Below are positions 54,297 through 63,988 of a stretch of DNA of 64,000 nucleotides, piece by piece. Position 1 is the first letter of the stretch, and each line of letters opens with the position of its first letter. The notes under the pieces were generated by a model that saw nothing but the letters and a program-made list of their open reading frames with translations, searched no databases and was not told where the DNA came from. Made by a program: the position numbers and the translations under genes. This DNA is from Diaphorobacter sp. HDW4A (lineage in GTDB: Bacteria > Pseudomonadota > Gammaproteobacteria > Burkholderiales > Burkholderiaceae_C): NCBI RefSeq assembly GCF_011305995.1, contig NZ_CP049910.1, forward strand, positions 3,286,001 to 3,350,000, in the 5' to 3' direction.

Positions 54297-55145
54297 ATGA
54301 CCGAAGAACTGACCGAGACATCTCCCCGCAATCCGCCCGACATGTGGCAGTTCGAGGCACTCTACGCCGCCCCACCACAGCTCGATGGTGAAACACTGCG
54401 CGCGGCCTTGGAAGAATATCTCGGCGAGGTTCAACTGATCTCGAGGGGCTCGGACGGCAAAGCGCTCATGTTCGCGCTGCTCGACTATTGCGTGGACTAC
54501 AGCGACAAGAAGTCCATGCCCAGCCAGATCGCGATCCTGCATGCCGACAAGCCTCTGGATACCGCCGAATATGCCGAAGCGATCCAGCAAACCTGGGACT
54601 GGCCCGAGAAGGAAGAAGCCATCGCGCAAAGCACGCACTGCGTGTTGGTGACCGAGTTCATGGGCCGCGGATTGGAGGTCGAAGATCGCCTCGAAATCCT
54701 CCAGGCGATCATGCATGTGATCATCGAAAACGGCGGCGTCACCGCCATCAGCCAGTCCAACGCCCGCTGCCTGCTCAACCCCGAGACCTACGTCCAGAAT
54801 CACGCGGACGGCTACGCGTACTACGGCGTGCTCAACGTGCGCTTCTTCAACATCAGCAACCATGAAGGCGACATGCTGATGGACAGCGTGGGCGCAAGCG
54901 TTTTCGGCGTCCCCGATCTGCAATGCCATTTTCGCCAGCTCGATCCGTCGGAGGTCTCGCGCTTCGTCTTCAACTCCGCCGTCTATCTGATCCAGAACGG
55001 CGACGTGATCGAAGACGGCCACACGCTGGCCGGCATCGAGAAAGGCAGCAAATGGCGCTGCCAGCACGAGGACGCGCTGGTGGCGCCGGAGCGGCTGGTG
55101 CTGGACGCGAACCCCGGCGCGCCCTACGCAGTGGGCAATCGCTAG
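54297..55145 (+). CDS. DUF4261 domain-containing protein
   Basis: This is a soluble 282-aa protein of unknown function with the DUF4261 region in its second half (HYVLLMTEF-like CVLVTEFMGRGLEVEDRL, FFNISNHEGDMLMDSVGASVFGVPDLQCHF). No signal peptide or membrane helix is seen. GGAGA lies before the ATG. DUF4261 proteins are sometimes linked to secretion or effector loci, but nothing of that kind is nearby. It ends 22 bases from the convergent hmuV. Confidence 0.85.
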   Translation: MTEELTETSPRNPPDMWQFEALYAAPPQLDGETLRAALEEYLGEVQLISRGSDGKALMFALLDYCVDYSDKKSMPSQIAILHADKPLDTAEYAEAIQQTWDWPEKEEAIAQSTHCVLVTEFMGRGLEVEDRLEILQAIMHVIIENGGVTAISQSNARCLLNPETYVQNHADGYAYYGVLNVRFFNISNHEGDMLMDSVGASVFGVPDLQCHFRQLDPSEVSRFVFNSAVYLIQNGDVIEDGHTLAGIEKGSKWRCQHEDALVAPERLVLDANPGAPYAVGNR

Positions 55146-55167
55146 GGCCTGACTTCAACGCGACGCA

Positions 55168-55965
55168 CTACATCGCCCCGCTGAACAGAAACTGCGGCAA
55201 GCCGTCGCTCGCTGCCACCTGCGTGCAGTGCACGCCCCACACTTGGTGGATGCGCCCGGGCACCAGCACCTCGTGCACCGGCCCGCCCACGCATTCGCCA
55301 TGGCCGAGGATCAGCACCTCGTGCGCGTAACGCACGGCGAGATTCACGTCGTGCACCACCGCGACCACGCCCATGCCCTGCTCCTCGGCAAGACTGCGCA
55401 GCAGCGCCATGCTGTGATGCTGGTGGGCGAGGTCAAGCGCGGCAGTCGGCTCGTCGAGCAGCATCCAGCGCGCGGCGGCGTCCTGCGGCGGCTCCCACAC
55501 CTGTGCAAGCGCGCGTGCGAGATGCGTGCGGGCGCGTTCGCCGCCCGAGAGCGTGTTGATGCTGCGATGCGCGAGATGATCCACCCCGGTGCGCCGCATG
55601 GCGCTGCGCACGACGCCCGCCTCGTCCGTGCTGGGGCGCTGGCGATGCGGATAGCGCCCCAGCTCCACCACTTCGAGCGCCGTGAAATCAAAGGCCACGC
55701 TGCAGTCCTGCGGCATCACGGCGCGCCGCAAAGCGATCTGCTCGGGCGCGTGGCGGGCCACGGGTCGGCCGTCAAGCATCACCTCGCCCGACTGCGGTGC
55801 GCGCTCGCCGATCAGCGTGGCCAGCAGTGTCGACTTGCCTGCCCCGTTGGGGCCGAGAATCGCGGTGAAGCGCCCCGGTTGAAGTTGCGCATTCACCGTC
55901 GCCAGACGTGGCCCGCGTGCGATGCCCACGCCCAGCGCGCAGCATTCGATCAAGCCCCTCGTCAT
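55168..55965 (-). CDS. hmuV: Haem ABC transporter ATP-binding protein
   Basis: This is the ATPase of the haem importer, about 265 aa. Walker A is G-P-N-G-A-G-K-S-T at residues 38-46, the ABC signature is LSGGERARTHLARAL, and Walker B is W-M-L-L-D-E-P-T-A-A-L-D. The ATG overlaps the hmuU stop by four bases. A much longer in-frame reading upstream is an alternate frame of hmuU and is not a fusion. Confidence 0.95.
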   Translation of the reverse strand: MTRGLIECCALGVGIARGPRLATVNAQLQPGRFTAILGPNGAGKSTLLATLIGERAPQSGEVMLDGRPVARHAPEQIALRRAVMPQDCSVAFDFTALEVVELGRYPHRQRPSTDEAGVVRSAMRRTGVDHLAHRSINTLSGGERARTHLARALAQVWEPPQDAAARWMLLDEPTAALDLAHQHHSMALLRSLAEEQGMGVVAVVHDVNLAVRYAHEVLILGHGECVGGPVHEVLVPGRIHQVWGVHCTQVAASDGLPQFLFSGAM

Positions 55966-57083
55966 ACCTTGCTCCTGAACTGCCTGAGCATCAACAAAAA
56001 CAGCGGCACACCGATAAATGCGGTGAGCACGCCAAGCGGTAACTCGGCCGGTTTGACGATGGTGCGCGCGACCGCATCGGCCAACACGACGAGCGTCGCG
56101 CCGAGCAGTGCCGAGCCTGGCAACACGACGCGGTGATCGGGCCCGGCCACCATGCGCACCCAGTGCGGCGCGATCAGGCCGATGAAACCGATGACGCCGG
56201 TCGTCGCCGTCACCGCGCCCACTGCCAGCGCGGTGATCAACACGGCTAGCCGCTTGGTGCGCTCCACGCGAATACCCAGCAACTGCGCCTGCGCCTCGCC
56301 GAGTGCGATGGCATTGAGCGGCTGCGCCAGACGCTGTGCGGCCACGAGGCTCACACCCACCGCCGCGCACACCAGCACCACCGCAGACCAGCGCGATGCG
56401 CCAAGGCTGCCGAGCAGCCACATCTGCAGATTGCGCAACTGCTCGTCGCTGGAGATGAAGCTCAAGAATCCCAGCCCCGCACCCGCAAGCGCATTGACCG
56501 CAATGCCCGCGAGCAGCATCACGCCGATGCGTGTGCCACCCTGCACCTGGCCCAGCGCATAGACCAGCATCGTCACCAGCAGCCCGCCACCGAAGGCCAT
56601 GCATACCAGCGGCCAGCTGCCGAGCGTGCGCGGCAGTTCCGGAAACCAGGCGCTGCCCATCACGATGGTGATGCCAGCCGCGAGCGCGGCTCCGCTGCTC
56701 ACGCCGATCAAACCGGGATCGGCCAGCGGATTGCGGAACAACCCCTGCAGCAGCGCGCCCGCCACACCGAGCCCCGCACCCGCCGCCACACCCATCAGCA
56801 GGCGCGGCAGACGGATGTTGAAGAACACCAGATGATCGGCCGCAGGCGGCACATTGCCGAACATGCCCGACCACAGCAGCGTCAAAAGCCGCTCGCCAGA
56901 GATGCCGTACGCGCCGCTCGCGCTGCCCACCACCACGACGACAAGCAGCAGCACCGCGCCCAGCATCAGCGTGGCGCGGCGCGTGAGGCGGCCGTTCGGC
57001 AACCGCATGCGGCGTGGATGCCATGACGGCAACGGTGCCAGCGCAGGCCGTGCGGAATTCACATCATTCATTGAACTCGACAT
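55962..57083 (-). CDS. hmuU: Haem ABC transporter permease (FecCD family)
   Basis: This is the inner-membrane haem permease, 373 aa, with about ten helices. It has the FecCD signatures LRNPLADPGLIGVSSGAALAA-like and GVIGFIGLIAPHWVRM. It overlaps hmuV by four bases and follows hmuT by 21 bases, so T-U-V are translated from one message. Confidence 0.95.
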   Translation of the reverse strand: MSSSMNDVNSARPALAPLPSWHPRRMRLPNGRLTRRATLMLGAVLLLVVVVVGSASGAYGISGERLLTLLWSGMFGNVPPAADHLVFFNIRLPRLLMGVAAGAGLGVAGALLQGLFRNPLADPGLIGVSSGAALAAGITIVMGSAWFPELPRTLGSWPLVCMAFGGGLLVTMLVYALGQVQGGTRIGVMLLAGIAVNALAGAGLGFLSFISSDEQLRNLQMWLLGSLGASRWSAVVLVCAAVGVSLVAAQRLAQPLNAIALGEAQAQLLGIRVERTKRLAVLITALAVGAVTATTGVIGFIGLIAPHWVRMVAGPDHRVVLPGSALLGATLVVLADAVARTIVKPAELPLGVLTAFIGVPLFLLMLRQFRSKV

Positions 57084-57104
57084 GTCGTGAAAGAACGTTA
57101 CAGC

Positions 57105-57989
57105 TCAGGCCAGCAACGCCTGCATGCGCTCATGCGCGGTCTTCACCGCGCTTGGAAAGCGTGGGCCAAAGCCAAGCAGAAAATTGGCCTCGATACTCAC
57201 CAGCGCCTTGCGTGCAAACGCAGGCGTGAGCGCGAGTTCGGGCCGCTTCCAAAATGCTGCCTCACCGCCCAGCGCCTCGATGCCCTGCGTGGTGTTGATG
57301 ATCACATCGGGCGCCGCGCTTGCCATGGCTTCGGCGGTGAGCGCGCGATAGCCCTGAAACTCGCTGACCGCATTGACGCCACCCGCATAGCGGATCAACG
57401 CATCCGCGCCCGTGTCCCGCCCCGCCACCTGAGGCGCCCCGCCGTGCGACAGGATGAAAAGCGCGCGCGGCTTGCGCTTGGTTTGCGCGACCGTGGCCTG
57501 CACACTCGCCCATTCGACATTCAGGCGATCCATCAGCGCCTTGGCATCGGCCTCGCGCCCCGTCTCGCGGCCCACGAGCTGCACCTTGGTCTGCACCTCG
57601 CTCCAGTCATGCTGCACCGGCGACAGCGCCACGCGCACGCCGGCCTGACGGATCTGGTCGAGTACGACGGCGGGCCCGGCCTCCTGCGTGCCAATCACCA
57701 CATCCGGCTTGAGCGACAACACGCCTTCCGCCGACAACTGGCGCATATAGCCCACCTTGGGCGTGCGCGTGGCCGCCTCGGGAAACAGGCTCGTCGTGTC
57801 GGAAGCCACCAACTGGTCCTGCGCATTCAGCAGATAGACGATCTCGGTCAGCGAGCCACTCAACGAGATCAGGCGCCCTCCAGTCCTCCCTTTGTTTTGG
57901 GCCCACGCACCCGGCACGGCCATCGCCATGCCCGCAGCGCCCAGCCATTGCAGGCTTTGCCTGCGCGAAAGATTGCGCGCGGCGCTCAC
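57105..57989 (-). CDS. hmuT: Haem-binding periplasmic protein
   Basis: This is the periplasmic haem receptor that delivers haem to HmuUV, 294 aa. The N-terminus S-R-R-Q-S-L-Q-W-L-G plus P-G-A-W-A-Q resembles a twin-arginine signal. The conserved Tyr in T-P-K-V-G-Y-M-R is the expected haem ligand of the ShuT/PhuT/HmuT family. Its start overlaps the hmuS stop by four bases. Confidence 0.94.
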   Translation of the reverse strand: MSAARNLSRRQSLQWLGAAGMAMAVPGAWAQNKGRTGGRLISLSGSLTEIVYLLNAQDQLVASDTTSLFPEAATRTPKVGYMRQLSAEGVLSLKPDVVIGTQEAGPAVVLDQIRQAGVRVALSPVQHDWSEVQTKVQLVGRETGREADAKALMDRLNVEWASVQATVAQTKRKPRALFILSHGGAPQVAGRDTGADALIRYAGGVNAVSEFQGYRALTAEAMASAAPDVIINTTQGIEALGGEAAFWKRPELALTPAFARKALVSIEANFLLGFGPRFPSAVKTAHERMQALLA

Positions 57990-59092
57990 GCAGCCACCTC
58001 TTCGCGCTGGCCCGCGCGCGGCAGCTGTGCGACCAAATCGCGCCAGCCCTCAAGTTCATGCATGCCCGGCTTGCGTTCGCCAAAGAACATGGCCATCAGA
58101 TCACCACTCTGGTCGAACACCTCCACCGACGTGACGATGCCATCCGCCGTGGGCTTGCGCACCAGCCAGGTCGCGCCGATCAGGTCGGTGCGCAGATGCA
58201 GGTTGAAGCCCTTGTCGAGTACATTGATCCAGCGCGCACCGCTGGCGGTATCCAGTGGCCGGATGTTGCTCACCGGCCCCGTGTGGATCTGGATGCAGCC
58301 CGGGTTCGGCACGAACACCATGATCGAGACGCCGCTGCCCGCCGCATCGTTCAAAAGCCGCGTCACGCTGTCCTCGGCCAGTGCCTCGGTGAAGGCACCC
58401 TGCGTCAATCGCAGCGCCTGCTGACGCTCCGCGCCAAAGCGGCGCAGCATCTCGAAGAACTCGTGCGTGTCCTTCATCGCGGCCCACGCATCGCGCAGGC
58501 CGCTCACGTCGATGTCGGCATCGGGCGGCACGGGCTTGCGCGGCTTGGGTGCATCGAACGCCACGTTGTCATCGGCTCCGCTCGCAAAGCGTTCAATCAG
58601 CGCATCCCATGCCTGCATGTCAGTGGCCTCACGCGCATAGATCTTGTGCACGGCCACGCCATGATGGTCGTAGAACTGCAGGCTGCGCATTGCGGGCTTG
58701 TCGGCCTTGGCCGCGCTTTCTGTCACCGCAAAACCGGCCCGCCAGTGCATGAAGAACAGGCGAAGATCGATCTCGCGCGACAGCGCAATGCCGATGGGAC
58801 CGGTGGCGGAGAGCTGCTGGTAGACGCCGTCCTTTTCATGCACCGTGGACTCGTTGCGCGTGAGCGCCATCACCGTTCCGCAGGCTTCGAGCGCCTTGAG
58901 AATCTCCAGCCATTCGCCACGCAATGCGGTGGCCTTGAGCGGCTCGGTGTGCTCGCCCTGGTGGGCGGCGACCACAGCGCCCTCGGGCAATTGCAGCGCC
59001 TCGGCGGCGTCCTTGGCGCGCAGGCCTTGCACGCGCTTTTCGGCAAACTGCTGGCGGATGCGGGCGGCGTTGGATTGGAGTGTCTCGTTCAT
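57986..59092 (-). CDS. hmuS: Haemin-degrading factor / cytoplasmic haem-binding protein
   Basis: This is the HmuS/ChuS-type cytoplasmic protein, 368 aa, made of two related halves. It binds incoming haem and helps release iron or pass haem on. Characteristic segments are LRGEWLEILKALEACGTVMALTRNE and IMVFVPNPGCIQIHTGPVSNIR. It is translated just before hmuT with a four-base overlap and follows the receptor gene by 60 bases. Confidence 0.94.
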   Translation of the reverse strand: MNETLQSNAARIRQQFAEKRVQGLRAKDAAEALQLPEGAVVAAHQGEHTEPLKATALRGEWLEILKALEACGTVMALTRNESTVHEKDGVYQQLSATGPIGIALSREIDLRLFFMHWRAGFAVTESAAKADKPAMRSLQFYDHHGVAVHKIYAREATDMQAWDALIERFASGADDNVAFDAPKPRKPVPPDADIDVSGLRDAWAAMKDTHEFFEMLRRFGAERQQALRLTQGAFTEALAEDSVTRLLNDAAGSGVSIMVFVPNPGCIQIHTGPVSNIRPLDTASGARWINVLDKGFNLHLRTDLIGATWLVRKPTADGIVTSVEVFDQSGDLMAMFFGERKPGMHELEGWRDLVAQLPRAGQREEVAA

Positions 59093-59152
59093 CGTGATGG
59101 TTCCTCGATTGCGCGATGCGCGTTAGAAAAAAAGCTCGCGTGAAAAGCTGGC

Positions 59153-61438
59153 TCAGAAGTCTTTGACCATGGAGACGCGCACATGGCGTCCCGGCTGGCT
59201 GTAGGCGTCGCCGATGGTGGAAGTGGCGGTGAGATTGCGCACATCGGACCAGCGCCAGTACTTCTTGTCGGTGAGGTTGTAGATACCCACGTTCAGGCGC
59301 AGATCAGGCTGAATGCGCCACTGAGCGGAGAGATCCAGTACCGTAGCCGACGGGCTCAGCCAGGCCTTGTCGCCCGCCGTGGTGTCCTTGGCCTTCTTGC
59401 CCGACCAGTGCGATGCCGACAGGCGCACACCAAACTCCTTGCGCTCATAGCGCACGCCCAGCACCAGTTGCTGCGGCGAGATGGTGTCGAGCGCCTTGTG
59501 GGTGTTCAGGTCCTTGCCATCGGTGTAGCCGTAGGCCGCGTTGGTGATCAACTGACCGCCTGCAATGCGGCCCCAGTCGTATTCACCCTTGACCTCGAAG
59601 CCGCTGATGCGCACGCGGTCGAGGTTGACCGACTGGAACGTCGCCCAGTTGTTCGGATTACCGTACTCGCCCGATATCTGCACCTGGTCCTGGATGAAGT
59701 CCTTGTAGCGTCCGGTGAACGCGGCTGCATCGAGGCGCAGGCCGTTCACGCGGCCACGCAAGCCAAGCTCGAAGGTCTGGCTCTTCTCGGGCTTGAGATC
59801 GGGGTTGGGAATGCTGCGGTAGAAGGCCAGCGGGTTCTCGAAGAACGCATTTACCTGACCCGCATTCGGCGCGCGGAAACCGGCGGCGTAGTTGCCGTAG
59901 ACGCTCCAGTCGTCGCTGGCCTGGAACAACACGCCGAGCTTGGGCGAGATTGCCGAATCGGAGTTGTCCGCAACCTTGGGCGCGAAGCCGTTCTGGCTCG
60001 CGTCGAGCTTGTAATGCTCGGCGCGCAGACCCGGCGTGATGCTCCATGCGCCAAAGTGCAGATCGGCCTGCGCGAAGACGGCGGTCGAGGTCTCGGTCGT
60101 GTCCGGAAAGCGCTTGAGCGGGAAGCTCTCGCCCGCCGGTGGCGTGATGCCGTTCTGCTCGTTCGTCACCTTGTTGCGCGAGTAGTCCACGCCGTAGGTG
60201 ATCTTGGCATCGGCATTCGCACCAAAGCGCAGCAGCTTGCCCGCCTGCGCATGCAGCTGCAGCGCGCCCTCGTCATAGGTCACATCTCGCTCGCGATAGG
60301 CCAGCGGTGCAGTGCGCACCTCGTTCACCCATTCGCGCGAATCGGACTTCTGGTAGCTCGCCATCAGTTGCAGCTCGTCGGCCACGGCCGTGTCGAGCTT
60401 CAGCCAGCGCCCCTGCCAAGTCGCGCGCCAGCGATCCATGTCGGTGGTCGAGCGCGAATCAGTGACCGTGGCGCTGCGCGCAGACAGCAGGTTGTAATCG
60501 GCGCTCTTGTCTACCTGTTCTAGCGTGAACACGTGCTTCTGCACGGCCGAAGGCGTGTAGACCAGGCGGCCCAGCAGCGACTGGCTCTTGTTCGATTCGG
60601 GATTGGTCGTGGTGCGCGTGGCGCCGACAACATCGCGATCACCCATGTTCTCGAGCGCATGACCACGACCCAGTCCGGCCGAGATCAACCAGCTCCATTC
60701 CGGATTCAAACGGCCCGCGAGCGTAGCGCCGAGGCGCTTGCCGTTGTCCGACCCGTCATAGCTCGCGCTCACGCGCCCGCCGATGGTCTTGCCGTTCTGG
60801 AGCAAATCATCGGGCTGCACGGTGATGAAGTTCACCAGCCCGCCCATGCCGTCTGACCCATACAGTGCAGGTGTCGAGCCGCGCAGGATTTCCACGCGCT
60901 CGATCAGCCCGAGGTCGAGGTAATCGCGCCCGAACGCATTGGCCGAAAACGCATAGCTGCGCGGCAGCCGCACGCCGTCGACCAGCATCAGCACGCGATT
61001 GCCTTCGAGGCCGCGAATGTTGAAGCCGCTGTTCTGATCGCGCCCCGTCGAGCCACTCGCCAGCGAGAACCGCGCGGGCGTGCGCGGCACGGTCACGTTG
61101 GGGATATCGGCCGTGAGTTCACGGATGTCGGTGATCTGCGCCTCTTCCATCTGGCGCGCGTTGATCACGTCGACCGACATCGGCAGCAGATCCGGGTCCT
61201 GCTCATCGCGCGATGCACTGATGACCACTTCCTTCAGCGCGGGCGTGCCACCGCCCTTGCGCGCAGTCGTTTGACCGGCCGCAGCAACTTGCTGCACGGT
61301 GGCAGCGCCCTGCTCTTCTTCGGGTGTAGCGGCATGCGCAGAGACGGAAGCCAGTCCCGCACACTGAAGCGCGCAGGCGAAGGCCAAGGGATGGAGCGCG
61401 CAGCGCGCGTGAAAATGCGAAGTGATGGCGGAAGCCAT
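59153..61438 (-). CDS. TonB-dependent haem receptor
   Basis: This is an outer-membrane receptor of 761 aa for haem. It has a signal peptide (through A-H-A-A-T), a TonB box-like E-V-V-I-S-A-S, a plug domain (GSTGRDQNSGFNIRGLEG) and a 22-strand barrel ending in Phe. Between the F-R-A-P and N-P-D-L boxes the stretch contains no His, although many haem receptors have a ligand His there. Haem is assigned from hmuSTUV downstream; another iron complex cannot be excluded. A Fur box lies 118 bases before the ATG. Confidence 0.92.
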   Translation of the reverse strand: MASAITSHFHARCALHPLAFACALQCAGLASVSAHAATPEEEQGAATVQQVAAAGQTTARKGGGTPALKEVVISASRDEQDPDLLPMSVDVINARQMEEAQITDIRELTADIPNVTVPRTPARFSLASGSTGRDQNSGFNIRGLEGNRVLMLVDGVRLPRSYAFSANAFGRDYLDLGLIERVEILRGSTPALYGSDGMGGLVNFITVQPDDLLQNGKTIGGRVSASYDGSDNGKRLGATLAGRLNPEWSWLISAGLGRGHALENMGDRDVVGATRTTTNPESNKSQSLLGRLVYTPSAVQKHVFTLEQVDKSADYNLLSARSATVTDSRSTTDMDRWRATWQGRWLKLDTAVADELQLMASYQKSDSREWVNEVRTAPLAYRERDVTYDEGALQLHAQAGKLLRFGANADAKITYGVDYSRNKVTNEQNGITPPAGESFPLKRFPDTTETSTAVFAQADLHFGAWSITPGLRAEHYKLDASQNGFAPKVADNSDSAISPKLGVLFQASDDWSVYGNYAAGFRAPNAGQVNAFFENPLAFYRSIPNPDLKPEKSQTFELGLRGRVNGLRLDAAAFTGRYKDFIQDQVQISGEYGNPNNWATFQSVNLDRVRISGFEVKGEYDWGRIAGGQLITNAAYGYTDGKDLNTHKALDTISPQQLVLGVRYERKEFGVRLSASHWSGKKAKDTTAGDKAWLSPSATVLDLSAQWRIQPDLRLNVGIYNLTDKKYWRWSDVRNLTATSTIGDAYSQPGRHVRVSMVKDF

Positions 61439-61555
61439 GCCAGAAGCCCTCTTGTTCAGTTCGTATGAATGAAAAGCTGGCTTCTGAGGTACGTTTGCGT
61501 AGCGCCTGTGGCTCTACCGATGTGTACGTATTTGCTGGCTGTGTGGCGTGATTAT

Positions 61556-61572
61556 ATGAGAATTATTCTCAT
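61556..61572 (-). promoter_or_regulatory. Fur box ATGAGAATTATTCTCAT
   Basis: A perfect 8+1+8 palindrome matching the core of the Fur consensus (TGAGAATxATTCTCA). It is upstream of the haem receptor, so iron-replete Fur would repress the haem operon. Confidence 0.85.
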
Positions 61573-61692
61573 CCACAAGCCGACCAAGCGACTATCTTGT
61601 CAAAGAAACGCTTGACGACGATTTCAAGCTCTCCCATTCCGAATGGAGCGCTGCGTGATTGCCAATTCTTGACCCACCCGGAACCGTAGCGC

Positions 61693-61724
61693 AAAAAAAA
61701 AGGAGCTGCCAAAGCAGCTCCTTT
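61693..61724 (-). terminator. Rho-independent terminator after ahpF
   Basis: AAAGGAGCTGC pairs with GCAGCTCCTTT around a four-base loop. A run of A on the plus strand gives a U-tract on the minus strand, directly downstream of ahpF. Confidence 0.93.
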
Positions 61725-61754
61725 GTCATTCGGCACGAGGCCGAAAGTGGCGAC

Positions 61755-63314
61755 TCAATGACGGATCAGATGATCGAACGCCGACAGCGCAGCCGTGGCA
61801 CCGGCACCCGCAGCGATGATGATCTGCTTGTAGGGCACGTTCGTGCAGTCACCCGCGGCGAACACGCCCGGTACATTGGTGTGGCCCTTGGCGTCGATGA
61901 TGATCTCGCCGAACTTGGTGAGATCGACCGTGCCCTTGAGCCAGTCGGTATTGGGCAGCAAGCCGATCTGCACGAAGATGCCTTCGAGCTCGACGGTGCG
62001 GATCTCGTCGTTCGTGCGGTCCTTGTAGGTGATACCGGTGACCTTGTTGCCGTCACCATTCACCTCGGTTGTCTGGGCGTTGAGGATCACGGTCACGTTC
62101 GGCAGGCTGGCGAGCTTCTTCTGCAGCACGCCGTCGGCCTTGAGTTCAGACGCGAACTCGAGCACCGTCACGTGGGACACAATACCGGCCAGATCGATCG
62201 CAGCCTCGATACCCGAGTTGCCGCCGCCGATCACCGCGACGCGCTTGCCCTTGAACAGCGGGCCGTCGCAATGCGGGCAGTAGGTCACGCCCTTGGTGCG
62301 GTATTGCTCTTCGCCGGGCACATTCATGTTTCTCCAGCGTGCACCGGTCGAGAGGATCACGGTCTTGCTCTTGAGCGTGGCACCGTTCTCGAGTTCAATT
62401 TCGACCTGTCCACCTTCGGTGGCGGCAGGCTTCAGGGCCTTGGCACGTTGCAGGTTCATCACTTCAACGTCGTAGTCCGCCACGTGTTGCTCCAGCGCAA
62501 TAGCAAACTTGGGGCCTTCGGTCTTGCTGACCGAGATGTAGTTCTCGATGTCCACGGTGTCCAGCACCTGGCCACCGAAACGCTCGGCCGCCACACCGGT
62601 GCGAATGCCCTTGCGCGCCGCATACACGGCAGCGGCTGCTCCAGCAGGGCCCCCGCCGACGACGAGCACGTCGAACGGGTCCATGGCGTTGAGCTTGGCT
62701 GCTACGCGGGCATGGGCGCCGCTGTCGACCTTGGCGACAATCTCGGCCAGCTCCATGCGGCCCTGACCGAAGTTCTTGCCGTTCAGAAACACCGTGGGAA
62801 CACCCATGATCTGGCGGTCCTTGATCTCTTCCTGGAACACCGAACCATCAATGGCGGTGTGCGTGATGCGTGGGTTCAGCACGCTCATCAGGTTGAGCGC
62901 CTGCACCACGTCCGGGCAGTTGTGGCAGGAGAGCGAGTAGTAGGTCTCGAAGTGGAATTCGCCTTTGAGGTTCTTCACTTGTTCCAGCAGATCGGCCGCT
63001 TCCTTGGATGGATGGCCACCCACTTGCAGCAACGCCAGAACCAGCGATGTGAATTCATGACCCAGCGGCACACCGGCGAAACGCACGCCAGTATCGATGC
63101 CGGGGTTGGTGATCAGGAAAGACGGCTTGCGCGTGTTGGCCAAGTCATTCTTTTCGACCACAGTGATCTTGTCTGAAAGCGCTTTGATCTCGTTGAGAAG
63201 TTCGCGCACTTCCTTGGCGGTGGCGCTATCGTCCAGCGTAGCCACCAGCTCCACCGGACGCTGCAGGCGTTCCAGATACGCTTTCAATTGGGTTTGGAGA
63301 GTGGTGTCGAGCAT
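61755..63314 (-). CDS. ahpF: Alkyl hydroperoxide reductase subunit F
   Basis: AhpF is the NADH-dependent flavoprotein that re-reduces AhpC. It has 519 aa (E. coli 521). The N-terminal tandem thioredoxin-like domain has C130-H-N-C133, and the thioredoxin-reductase part has the FAD motif [17 protein letters not shown] and the C-P-H-C disulfide. The start is the ATG with AGAGGAAT upstream; a longer frame passes back through the terminator and is rejected. It follows ahpC on the same strand. Confidence 0.97.
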   Translation of the reverse strand: MLDTTLQTQLKAYLERLQRPVELVATLDDSATAKEVRELLNEIKALSDKITVVEKNDLANTRKPSFLITNPGIDTGVRFAGVPLGHEFTSLVLALLQVGGHPSKEAADLLEQVKNLKGEFHFETYYSLSCHNCPDVVQALNLMSVLNPRITHTAIDGSVFQEEIKDRQIMGVPTVFLNGKNFGQGRMELAEIVAKVDSGAHARVAAKLNAMDPFDVLVVGGGPAGAAAAVYAARKGIRTGVAAERFGGQVLDTVDIENYISVSKTEGPKFAIALEQHVADYDVEVMNLQRAKALKPAATEGGQVEIELENGATLKSKTVILSTGARWRNMNVPGEEQYRTKGVTYCPHCDGPLFKGKRVAVIGGGNSGIEAAIDLAGIVSHVTVLEFASELKADGVLQKKLASLPNVTVILNAQTTEVNGDGNKVTGITYKDRTNDEIRTVELEGIFVQIGLLPNTDWLKGTVDLTKFGEIIIDAKGHTNVPGVFAAGDCTNVPYKQIIIAAGAGATAALSAFDHLIRH

Positions 63315-63344
63315 GGAGATTCCTCTTGATTGTCTAATTTTTGG

Positions 63345-63377
63345 AAAAAAAAAAGCCCGGGCGCCAGGCACCCGGGC
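63345..63377 (-). terminator. Intrinsic terminator between ahpC and ahpF
   Basis: GCCCGGG pairs with CCCGGGC, with a mismatch then a GC pair closing the inner loop. On the minus strand it is followed by ten U. It lies between ahpC and ahpF, so it would let most transcripts stop after ahpC. Confidence 0.88.
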
Positions 63378-63424
63378 GTCTTCAACAACAATTCAACTGT
63401 GTTGATTCAAGCAGCGAGCGCTGC

Positions 63425-63988
63425 TTAGATCTTGCCAACCAGGTCGAGCGATGGAGCCAGAGTCTTGGCGCCTTCTTCCCACTTGGCTGGGCAGACTTCA
63501 CCTGGGTGCGAAGCCACGTACTGAGCAGCCTTGATCTTGCGCATCATTTCTTCTGCGTTACGGCCAATGCCTTCGGCAGTGATTTCAACGGACTGGATCA
63601 CGCCTTGTGGGTCGATGATGTAAGTGCCGCGATTGGCCAGACCTTGGTCAGCGCGCAGAACTTCGAAATTGTTGGAGATTTCCCAAGTTGGGTCGCCAAC
63701 CATCGTGTACTGGATCTTGCGGATGGTGTCCGAAGCATCGTGCCAAGCCTTGTGCACGAAGTGGGTGTCGGTGGACACGGAGAACACTTCAACGCCCAGC
63801 TTCTGCAGTTCAGCGTAGTGGTCAGCCACATCGCCCAGTTCGGTAGGGCACACGAAGGTGAAGTCGGCAGGGTAGAAGAAGAACACAGCCCACTTGCCCA
63901 GCACGTCCTTTTCAGTGATGTCGATGAACTTACCGTTCTTGTAAGCGCTAGCCTTGAATGGCTTGATGGTGGTGTTGATCACGGACAT
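63425..63988 (-). CDS. ahpC: Peroxiredoxin, alkyl hydroperoxide reductase subunit C
   Basis: AhpC is a typical two-cysteine peroxiredoxin of 187 aa. It reduces hydrogen peroxide and organic hydroperoxides with a peroxidatic Cys47 (F-V-C-P-T-E) and resolving Cys166 (E-V-C-P-A-K-W). It is complete, with its ATG 12 bases from the right window edge and AGGAAA before it. The promoter, where OxyR would bind, lies outside the window. Confidence 0.98.
   Translation of the reverse strand: MSVINTTIKPFKASAYKNGKFIDITEKDVLGKWAVFFFYPADFTFVCPTELGDVADHYAELQKLGVEVFSVSTDTHFVHKAWHDASDTIRKIQYTMVGDPTWEISNNFEVLRADQGLANRGTYIIDPQGVIQSVEITAEGIGRNAEEMMRKIKAAQYVASHPGEVCPAKWEEGAKTLAPSLDLVGKI

Larger units (their letters stand above)
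61439..61754. other. Intergenic region with Fur box and ahpF terminator
   Basis: No gene is seen in these 316 bases. The left part is the receptor promoter, with a perfect 17-base Fur palindrome. The right part holds the terminator of the ahpF transcript. Nothing recognisable fills the middle, about 61575-61690. Confidence 0.7.

Noticed and set aside
55168..57024. 618-codon frame that looks like a permease-ATPase fusion
   Set aside because: The first ~350 codons are an alternate frame of hmuU and encode no helices. Only the final part, from the ATG overlapping the hmuU stop, is HmuV.
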